Source of the DNA: Sabethes cyaneus
Lineage: Eukaryota; Arthropoda; Insecta; Diptera; Culicidae
Direction of reading: 5' to 3'
NCBI RefSeq assembly: GCF_943734655.1
Contig: NC_071353.1
Coordinates: forward strand, 80,940,409 to 81,004,408
DNA: 64,000 nt
Within the stretch, counting starts at the first letter, position 1; the number at the start of each line of letters is the position of its first letter. This document shows, in pieces, positions 56,814-64,000 of the stretch. A program made the translations under genes and the position numbers. Below the pieces are notes generated by a model, which saw only the letters and a program-made list of their open reading frames with translations, did not search any database and was not told the origin of the DNA.

Positions 56814-57717
56814 ATGGTGGTCCCGATATTCGTCCAGGCTCGACAGTTTTCTATACAGATGGTTCAAAAATGGACAATCAAGTGGGAGCAGGAGTCACTG
56901 GCCCAGGAATAGACATGTTAATTTCTATGGGCAGATGGCCAACTGTATTCCAAGCTGAAATACAAGCAATTCTAGAATGTACGACTGTGTGCTTGCGCAG
57001 GAACTATAAACATTCAAATATATGCATCATGTCCGACAGCCAAGCAGCTCTAAACGCTCTAAAGTCGGCGACATGCACATCAAAACTTGTCTGGGAATGT
57101 ATTCAATCACTCCAAAAATTGTCTCGTCGTAACCAAGTCAACTTGTACTGGGTCCCAGGTCACTGTGGAATTGATGGAAATGAGAGAGCTGATGCACTAG
57201 CAAGACTCGGATCATCTCATCAATTTGTAGGACCTGCTTATGTTGCTTATCTGCTTCTGCTTTAAAAATGGAGCTAAAAGCATGGGAATGTACGAAAGTG
57301 GAATCAAATTGGAATAACACTTTCAATGCTAGGCAGTCGAAACGTTTCATCTCTCCAAACGTTTCAATTACTCGCAAAATACTGGAGCTTTCGAAGAAAG
57401 ATCTAAGCATTTATACTGGTCTTATAACAGGACATTGTCCGAGCCGCTATCATCTGAAGCTAATGGGAAAACTTCATGATGATATATGTCGCTTCTGCGG
57501 CATAGAAAAAGAAGACTCGGAACACCTGTTATGCCGATGTCCGGCAATTCTCAATAAAAGATTAAGGTGCTTCGAAAGAGGGCTGTTAGAACCCTCTGAT
57601 ATTTGGAGAACAACTCCCAGCGCAGTAGTGCACTTCATCCGAAGTGCATCACCGGGTTGGACAAATGCTATTAGTCAAACAATGACAATCACTTCTGCTA
57701 GTGGTGCGTCATCTTGA
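56814..57717 (+). pseudogene. RNase H and C-terminal domain of the LOA LINE
   Basis: In the second frame: WEDGGPDIRPGS, FYTDGSKMDNQVGAGVTGPG, AEIQAILECTT, SDSQAALNALKS and WVPGHCGIDGNERADALARL. All four RNase H acidic positions appear present. Near 57235 the frame shifts back and continues LSKKDLSIYTGLITGHCPSR, CRFCGIEKEDSEHLLCRC and RGLLEPSDIW to a TGA. Closely parallels the copy at 5013-6536. Confidence 0.88.
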
Positions 57718-57794
57718 CAACAGCTATAATAAAACGGGGAATATATCACAATAGATCAAACAAATGGTCGCAGTGATAAAAATACCCAACACGG

Positions 57795-59175
57795 AAAAAA
57801 AACACCATAGAAAAACATCTTACCTCAAAAAAACCCCACATGCCAATTTCGGTTCCTTTTGCTTGATTAGTTCTCGAATTATGAGGAAATTTATATATTA
57901 TTTGTATGGGAGCCCCCCCTCCCAAAAAGGGGAGGAGTCTCAATTTACCATAAAAAAAATCTTGCCTTCTGAAACCCCTACATGCCAAATTTGGTTCCAT
58001 TTGCTTGATTAGTTCTCGAGTTTTGATGAAATTTATGTTTCATTTGTATAGGAGCCCCTGTTACGTAATTCAAGCACAAATAGGAAGGTGTGTGTTAATA
58101 CAAAGTTGAGGTAAAAAAGCAAGAGCGTGCAGACCGTTAGGCACGCTCTAAGTAAGGTTGGCAGCACGGGCTGTCATCCGTTCCTTCTTCCGGTTCGTTC
58201 TGCTGCCCTCTCTTCGGTTGGAACATGGCGAAAGTGTAGACGTGTTTGCCTACACGAGTCGGGTCGAAACTAAAGTAAAACGGCTAAAACCTTCCGCGTT
58301 CGAGTTGTCTTCTCGGCCATCCGGTGCGGCATCGAATCAGCATTGTTTCGCTCGCGTTCGGACTGGCGATGAGCCTCCGAGGGCTCGACCTACGTGGCTG
58401 AAATTCTGCGAAGCAAGTGACACACGTGCCGCGGCGCCGCCCGTGAGATTTTGGTCGTGTCGGCCACGATACGCCGCCCCACCACCGCCTGCTGAAACAG
58501 CAACCAGTGAACCAGTGAAGTGACACGCTGGGGGGCGACCTTTTACGCACAAATTGTGCAATCACAGTGCTAATAGTGAATAAAACGAATCGCGTGCAAG
58601 TCCGGGGCGAAATCGCACATTAGTTCTGCGGCAAGTGAAACGGGCAGGAGTTTGCGGCCCTTGAGGCGGCACGGTCGATCGCAGCAAAAAGGAACTTGAT
58701 CGGAGTATAACCACGACACTGGTGCAGTACGGGTGAATAATTTGTCACCACCACAGTGACGAGTCCGGCGTAGTCAGCGAAGCCAGGTTAGTAATACCGT
58801 AGTACTACGTGCACATTACCCTGTGACGTTTTTTCGTCCCGATCAAAATGATACATTTGATTCCGCGGCATCTCGCGTAACCGATCGAACGCTGACGTTG
58901 TTCCGCGGTGTCTCTCGCGTCATCCACTGATCAACCAGTGGCACCCCGCGTAATCGTTAAAACTTGCAACACCCCCCTTAAAATTACTCTCTCGCCACCC
59001 TATAAAATTGCTGGTCATTTTATCTATCCAACGACATATAAATTGATCAGTTTCGTTCAGTAGTTTAGTAGTTATTAGCATTTGAAATCTTTCATTCAAA
59101 CGTTACAGTTCTATTTTCGTTTTCACAAAGAGCTACCCAGTCCCAGTATAGTAAACAAAGACGTAGTCCTACGTC
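57795..59175 (+). mobile_element. HP-B copy 5, split by a solo LTR
   Basis: Starts within a tandem unit (CACATGCCAATTTCGGTTCC), has two to three units, and is interrupted at 58059-58971. It continues CCCCCCTTAAAATTACTCTC and ends in hairpin 59160-59175 plus AAAA. The left part is missing at the LINE junction. Confidence 0.8.
58059..58971 (+). mobile_element. Probable solo LTR (913 bp)
   Basis: Unlike the surrounding DNA this block is GC-rich. It begins TGTTACGTAATTC and ends GTTAAAACTTGCAACA, i.e. TG...CA with short inverted TGTTRC/GCAACA ends. The intact HP-B repeats read across this point without it. CCCC on both sides would be a 4-bp duplication, but it lies in a C-run. It contains no credible gene; the 121-aa plus frame and its minus overlaps are GC-rich artefacts. 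The repeated TCTCGCGT.../CCGCGGYRTCTC motifs are near its right end. Gypsy or BEL type not resolved. Confidence 0.7.
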
Positions 59176-59327
59176 AAAACCGTTGACTAATAATCTACTA
59201 AAAGAAAGCTACGAAAGGAAATAGAAAAGAATAGTGATATCGTCATATCACACATGGTTTCATTCATTTTGACGCTTGACAGAACACATTTACTTGGAGC
59301 TGGTATATTTGTTGGCTGCTTCCTAAA
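59176..59327. other. Spacer
   Basis: Short AT-rich interval with no recognised feature; a 72-aa minus frame overlaps it and is unsupported. Confidence 0.4.
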
Positions 59328-59597
59328 CCAAGTGTCCACTATAGAGTTTTTCAGGTAGAGCAAGAGAAAAATCTCACGTAGAGTTAGGTAGAGTAGTGTA
59401 TACACCCTGTAGAGCTCACTGATAGAGCTCTACAGCAACTCTATGGGAGAGTTCTCTACTACAAAAAACTCTAAAGTGTATACACGTTCGTTTTGTGTTT
59501 GGTAGAGCTCTACATATACTCTACGCTTTATCTAACCTGCTAGATAGAGCTGTAGAGAACTCGGTAGAGAACGATTTCGTTTTTGAAACTATTTCAG

Positions 59598-60002
59598 TTG
59601 AGTCGAGCAGTTAAATCGAGTAGTCTAGTCAAGAAGCTGAATTGGGCAGTCGGGTCGAGCAATTGAGTCGAGTAGCCGATTCGAATAGTCGAATCGAGTA
59701 GTTGAATCGAGGTTCAGTCGAACAGCTGAGTCGAGTAGTCCAGTCGAGCATTTGAATCGAGTAGGCTAGTTGAGAAATTAAATCGAGCAGTTGAGTCGAG
59801 CAGTATTATTGGACAGTCCAGTCAAGCAGTTCAATCAACCAGTTCAGCCGAGCAGTCAAGTCGATCAGTCCAATCGAGCAGTCGAATTCAACAGTCCAGT
59901 TGAGCAGTCCTGTCGAGCAATCAAATCGAGCAGTTTAGTCAACCAATCCAGCCGAGCAGCCTAGTCGACCAGATGAGCAATCGAGCAGTCTAGCAGTCGA
60001 CC
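59598..60002. repeat. Minisatellite, about 10-bp GTCGAGCAGT units
   Basis: About 35-40 imperfect units of AGTCGAGCAGT / CAGTCGAGT type, with a few expanded to 12-15 bp. No coding support. Confidence 0.85.
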
Positions 60003-60080
60003 AGTAAGGTGACTGAGAATAGAGCCCATGCTACGAAAGCATGACGCCCTGTCATGTTTTGCGTAGTTTTGCGATCATTG

Positions 60081-60259
60081 CAGCGTAGCCAACCTTCCAG
60101 ATTTGTCTGGATTTTCCAGACTTTTTGATGCCTAATCAGACCAAAAAAGACGGTTTTCAAACATTGTCTTCCATTAGGCCAGATGACAGAGGCCAGATTT
60201 TTGGCAGACATTTTTATTCTCGTTTTCCAGATTTTCGTAAAAACCGGTTGGCAACGCTG
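60081..60259. mobile_element. hAT-like MITE, 179 bp, with 8-bp duplication
   Basis: The ends CAGCGTAGCCAACC and, inverted, CAGCGTTGCCAACC, with GATCATTG on both sides (60073-60080 and 60260-60267), exactly 8 bp as in hAT insertions. Inside are GTCTGGATTTTCCAGAC and a near-inverse. No transposase. Confidence 0.88.
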
Positions 60260-60818
60260 GATCATTGTGTAAATTACAACCACCCTACCTGTCAATTATT
60301 ACCAAAAAATGGCCTGTCATAATGTAAAATTACTTTCTTGGATAATAAAAATATTATATGAGGTAGTATAATTTCACTTAAAAATAAAATATTCACTTGA
60401 ATTTCCATTTGGCCTGTAATGTGCTATATTTCTGACATTTATCTTACGCACACTTTGCTGTATATACATAGGTACACAATTTGTTCGCAGCAGTTGTATC
60501 AGAAAAATATGGCGTCATGTTGCGAAATCGGTTCAAAAGCGAAATTGTTCTCTACTGCTCTATCTAGCAGGTTAGAGAGAGCGTAGAGCTCTACCAAACG
60601 CTATGTTGACATAGTGTTTGGTTGAACTCTACGCTCTACAGTTTCCCCAGTGGACACACCCCGTAGAGTGCGTGGTAGAGCTCTACGTAAAATTTCTCTA
60701 CGGCTTCTCTAGATGGAGTGGTAAAGTGGTAGAGACGCCTTATAGTGTACACACAGCTGGTAGAGTCTCTACGCTCTACGCTTTTTACTCTACCAAAATA
60801 ACTATAGTGGACACTTGG

Positions 60819-60979
60819 CTTTACCTTCCGAGACGGCCAACTCAACAAGCAGCAACAAGCGAACAGGTGATCGGTTAAAATTATTTGATAAGAAGCGAAC
60901 AATTAGAATCAAACTAAATTAAATAGAATTAAAATCAGTGAGCGAAAATACCTCAAATCTTCATGAACGTTATGTTTTG
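60819..60979. other. Histone 3' flank remnant
   Basis: AAATCAGTGAGCGAAAATAC and ATCTTCATGAACG match the flank beside the H2A pseudogene at 18815-18850. Confidence 0.5.
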
Positions 60980-60995
60980 TCCTTAAAAGAACATT
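60980..60995 (-). terminator. Degenerate histone 3' stem-loop
   Basis: Minus strand TGTTCT-TTTA-AGGACA: stem with one G-U pair, positioned 3' of the H2A remnant. Confidence 0.65.
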
Positions 60996-61019
60996 TTGTC
61001 GACGTGATATGTTGAAAAT

Positions 61020-61266
61020 TTAAGCCTTCTTTTCCGTCTTCTTGCGCAGCAACAAAACAGCTTGGATGTTCGGAAAGACACTTCTCTGAGCAGTGGTGAC
61101 ACGGGACAACAATCTGTTCAACTCTTCGTTGTTGCGGATGGCCAGCTGCAAGTGACGATAATTCTGATCGTTTCGTTGTCGCGACCAGCATATTTCCTGC
61201 CAATTCCAGAACTTCAGCAGCCAGATATACCTTCACGGCAGCGAAACGAGTGCTCCAGCTCCAACA
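61020..61266 (-). pseudogene. Histone H2A pseudogene, C-terminal two thirds
   Basis: From about 61266 down: VGAGALVSLP, then in a shifted frame AAVKVYLAAEVLELAGN, then in a third frame HLQLAIRNNEELNRLLS, TTAQRSVFPNIQAVLLLRKK and TEKKA with a normal TAA at 61022-61020. Two frameshifts break it. At its 5' side it is fused to H1 promoter/N-terminal sequence. Confidence 0.9.
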
Positions 61267-61480
61267 CCTCGCTTGGTGAATTTGCATGTCTTCGTTACCT
61301 TATCCGTGGGAAGCAGCAACAGCTGAAGCTCAACAATTTTCGATCAGATTCTATAGAGCGTAAATTAAATACAATCATGAAGAAGCTTAACCCATAGCTT
61401 ATATCGTATATATTTCCGTCATCCGTGCTAGGGAAGCACTGACGAGGGAAGGCAAAAATATGAAAATAATTCACTTTTTC
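61267..61480 (-). pseudogene. H1 N-terminal and upstream remnant
   Basis: CTCGCTTGGTGAATTTGCAT and GTCTTCGTTACCTTATCCG followed by GGAAGCAGCAACAGCTGAAG parallel the start of the H1 copies at 30835-30900, and GCTAGGGAAGCACTGACG parallels their upstream DNA. The globular domain and tail are deleted at the H2A junction. Confidence 0.75.
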
Positions 61481-61640
61481 AATAACGCACATTGAAAATC
61501 AATAGTTTTCTGTATTTTCAATATTTTCAATCGATTTTCCGAACAATTGGTGTAAATATCTTGGAAATCTATTGAAAATTGACTGAATTATAAGTCGAAG
61601 CGTGAAAACGCGTTTCTACTTTGATGACGTCATTTCCAAC

Positions 61641-61909
61641 AATCAATCACGAAGCGAGAATTCTGGTAAAACATAGGTTCATTATTTTCAATTTTTCAAT
61701 AGTTCAACATCAAGAATCCATACTTTTTTTCATTTGGGTTAATTTTTAGAAGATTTTCCGATCGATTGGCGTAACAATATTGAAAATCGACCGGAAAACC
61801 ACTGAGCTATTAACGCTCAAAACCTATCATTTTTCGTGATGCTCGCATTTTTAGGTTTTTTGGAATGACACCCTATCTCAAAACTTGCCTTGAGACGTGG
61901 TCCAACGTC
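61641..61909 (+). mobile_element. HP-A 3' fragment
   Basis: AATCACGAAGCGAGAATTCT through ACACCCTATCTCAAAACTTG to a mutated hairpin GACGTGGTCCAACGTC (61894-61909) plus AAAA. It abuts repeat C at the same A-run used by copy 5 (AAAA|GACAATATTGG type site). Confidence 0.75.
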
Positions 61910-61910
61910 A

Positions 61911-62245
61911 AAAACAATATTGGTAGTTTGGGAGATATCCCAAGTAACAATTTGGGTTTTATTAGACTCTTATGATGGCATTTAAGACCAAAACTAGTCA
62001 TGAAGACCGCCATAAGAGTACAATAAAACTTACAATGTTCCTTGGGATGGCGTTTTGAATATCTGGGGCATGCGTATTTTTATCTGAATTGTTAGTGAAA
62101 GTATGATTAAACACGTTTACCTGAAGCTTCCGGACTTTTTCAAGAGTAAATGATGTATTGTAATGAAAAAGATGCATTTTCAATATAGAATCAGAATAAT
62201 AAAATTTGATATTCTAGATACTTTTGTAAATATTTATATAAAAGT
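61911..62245 (+). repeat. Repeat C fragment with a small MITE
   Basis: ACAATATTGGTAGTTTGGGA matches 50886. Interrupted at 61939-62046, then GGCGTTTTGAATATCTGGGG to ATACTTTTGTAAATATTTAT. HP-A sequence follows. Confidence 0.75.
61939..62046. mobile_element. 108-bp MITE with CCCAAGTAACA ends
   Basis: CCCAAGTAACA and, inverted, CCCAAGGAACA. AT is duplicated (61937-61938 and 62047-62048). Repeat C copy 2 reads GAGATATGGTGTTTTG without it, confirming the insertion. Confidence 0.8.
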
Positions 62246-63246
62246 AACGCAGGACTACGTAAATCTCTTTGTATCCATGCATTTAATCATTCGATTCTTC
62301 ATGTATACATGCTATATGCAGCATATATACATGCTGTATGCGTTGTATGAACATTTATCAAAGTAGTAACGGTGTAAACGTTCAATCCTCAATAGATTTC
62401 AGAGTTATTTCTATTTCATATTGAAACAATTCAACAAAATCAAGAACACAAACTATTGTTTTCGTACTACCTTACAGAAATTAAAGATTGTTTTTATTAC
62501 CAATGGTTTCCCCACGTTGAAAAGATTTTACCAATTCAATCCCATTTTATCAACAGCACATCTTCTCACTACACTTCCAATGCAACGGCAAACATGCGTA
62601 TCGATACAGAATCATATTACAACCGAACATTACAACTGTACCGCACTTTTCCAACACAGATATCAAATTTGCCTAGGTTTAATCGTCTCGCCGCAAAGAA
62701 TTTGCAATCTGTTGGGGCAGTGGACTTTAGTATTTTTTTCTGGCACACTTGCCTAACACAGACATCAAATTGGACCAGCTTTAATCGCGTTGGTAAGAAA
62801 TTTGTCGGCACGAGGGGGCTTTATCGCTCTTTCTGGCGTACTTCCCAAGCAAGGACATCAAAATGGCTTAGGTTTAATCGCGATGTTAAGAAATCTTGTT
62901 AAGACGAGGAAGCTTTGTCATTTGATTTGGTTTACTTCCCAAGCACAGATATCAAATTGATATAGGTCATCGTAAAGAATCTTTCAACCAATCACCAATT
63001 CACCAATCACAATGCTTCATTATTTTCAATTTTTCAGTAGTACGTACTTTTAAATCAATAGGTTTCATTATAGGTGTGGATGCGTAGAAGATTTTTCGAT
63101 CGATTTGTGCAAAAATATTGAAAATCAAGCGGAAAACCGCTAAGCTATTCGCGCTCAATATCTTTCATTTTTCGTGACGCTCGCATTTTTCGATTTTCTG
63201 GAATCCTCTATACCAGCTACTTTCCTGAAAGACGTAGTCCTACGTC
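62246..63246 (+). mobile_element. HP-A copy near the right end
   Basis: Begins inside the left part (ACGCAGGACTACG), lacking the TCAGAGG start. It has the tandem core and the terminal hairpin GACGTAGTCCTACGTC at 63231-63246 plus AAAA. More diverged than other copies. Frames within it are repeat translations. Confidence 0.8.
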
Positions 63247-64000
63247 AAAAATCATTTTGAACCCGTGTAACTTAATATATGTAGCTTACACTTTATTGAC
63301 CCGGAATTCTCACTAAACTTACAATTTTACTACTAAAAACTGTCCGTAAAACGGAACGAACGAACAACTCCTTTCTACATTTTTACCTGAACCTGAATCT
63401 CCCCTGCTCGTGGCGTTGCCGCCTGTATTTATAACAGCTTTTAATTGTTCGTAGTAAGAAGTACTAGAACAGCTGCTGAGAAAAACAAAGAGAGAGTAGA
63501 GCGGAACTTAAGTTCTATGAGAGTTTCAGTTGGCGCGCGAAACCTCTCACACATGTACTAAGCTAACTCCCATCGCACGTTCGACGTACAATGTTTATTA
63601 TGTTCCATTTGCAAACGTTTGCGCTTGCCCCTGAAACGGTCAGAGAAATAAACTTTACAAAACCGCACCGAAAGGTAAAACTTTCGCTGTCGCGGAAGCT
63701 TCGGTCAATGTTAACCGTCAATGCTACCGTTTGTCAATGTTACCCGTACGGGCAATGTTACCAGTCCTGGGCATTGACGCTGCAGATCCCGCTTCCGAAT
63801 GAGGTCGCAGAATTTGGAAACAGACTCTTTCTTCTTCGGTGTTAAAAACTTCCCTATTGTGGACTACTGGCAGATAAATAAATATTATTGCTCTACCCCC
63901 TGCGTTGCGTTATCCTATTTTCCTTTAACTGTAAATTCTTCACTTTGATTTGTGAATTTGTTATGTGTTAAGTGTTTCAACTATGTAATATAATTTGCCT
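63247..64000. other. Unassigned DNA at the window end
   Basis: No gene recognised. TGTAACTTAATATATGTAGCTT...ACA looks like an inverted edge. A TATTTATAAC motif lies at 63427. GTCAATGTTAC-type units recur four to five times at 63703-63780. This could be the margin of an LTR element continuing beyond the window. An 84-aa plus frame is unsupported. Confidence 0.4.

Larger units (their letters stand above)
55741..57790 (+). mobile_element. LOA-type LINE, longest copy (5'-truncated, two frameshifts)
   Basis: Begins inside RT at SFEAKEISLGAFLDIEGAFD and runs through RT, RNase H and a C-terminal zinc-like domain to a stop at 57715-57717. A 3' UTR follows with ATATATCACAATAGATCAAA, GGTCGCAGTGATAA, ACCCAACACGGAAAA. 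The frame changes near 56804 and again near 57235. No endonuclease or ORF1 remains, so it is 5'-truncated. The tail lies against an HP-B unit starting CACCATAGAAA. Confidence 0.88.
59328..60818. mobile_element. TIR element with TAGAGCTCTA repeats, 1491 bp
   Basis: Ends CCAAGTGTCCACTATAGAGT and, inverted, CCAAGTGTCCACTATAGTTA, each followed by several hundred bp rich in GTAGAGCTCTAC-like palindromes. The centre holds a minisatellite and a hAT-like MITE. No transposase and no clear target duplication. Confidence 0.7.

Noticed and set aside
58158..58523. 121-aa plus frame and overlapping minus frames in GC-rich DNA
   Set aside because: Lies inside the proposed solo LTR, open by GC bias in several frames, no domain.

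Overview
The window looks like eukaryotic, AT-rich, intron or intergenic DNA from a mosquito, most likely a culicine such as Aedes. This is inferred from the repeat types (LOA/Lian-like and Jockey-like LINEs, TA/TTAA/8-bp-target MITEs, long CATA and CA microsatellites) and from insect-type histone remnants with 3' stem-loops. No database search was possible. Only one segment looks like a functional host exon: 47196-47382 on the minus strand. It has good splice sites and a peptide resembling tomosyn/STXBP5 (Lgl family), so much of the window may be intron of a long minus-strand gene.

Layout. 1-3200: minus-strand block of ~140-bp tandem repeats, a RNase H fragment of a LINE and a 152-bp tandem repeat. 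3225-6598: microsatellite-carrying repeat MS-F copy 1, with a 5'-truncated LOA-type LINE nested in it. 7335-8499: tRNA-like SINE piece, then hairpin-ended element HP-A copy 1. 8500-12714: mostly unrecognised AT-rich DNA with one TA-target MITE. 12715-18510: MS-F copy 2 in reverse, split by an HP-A copy that itself holds a TIR element; it ends in a hammerhead-like motif. 18851-31060: a ~4.36-kb tandem triplication of dead histone genes (H2A, H2B, H1). 31080-39775: repeats, a MITE, and a Jockey/CR1-like LINE nested in a LOA fragment. 39776-41550: MS-F copy 3. 42361-46551: RT scrap, HP-B copy with a TTAA-target MITE, HP-A copy. 47196-47382: the host exon. 47812-53310: repeat C copies, HP-A copies, more histone remnants and a 2.5-kb TIR element. 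53311-55735: a 0.9-kb inverted duplication of HP-A around a (TA)n tract. 55741-57790: the longest LOA LINE. 57795-64000: HP-B copy with a solo LTR, a 1.5-kb TIR element with a hAT-like MITE, histone remnants and more HP-A.

The main pattern is a set of otherwise different non-autonomous elements (HP-A, HP-B and probably HP-D) that all end at the same 16-nt hairpin, GACGTAGTCCTACGTC, followed by A residues. HP-A and HP-B also carry the matching half-motif about 40 nt from their 5' end, and all three hold tandem repeats inside. Three insertions can be compared with empty sites within this same window, and all three are in A-runs with no target duplication beyond the A's. This resembles Helitron/Helentron-type (DINE/HINE) elements.

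The second theme is histone decay. H2A, H2B and H1 pseudogenes still carry recognisable histone 3' stem-loops. They were amplified in tandem after they died and are scattered again near 50 kb and 61 kb. No intact protein-coding gene is complete in the window; every transposon open reading frame seen is truncated or interrupted.
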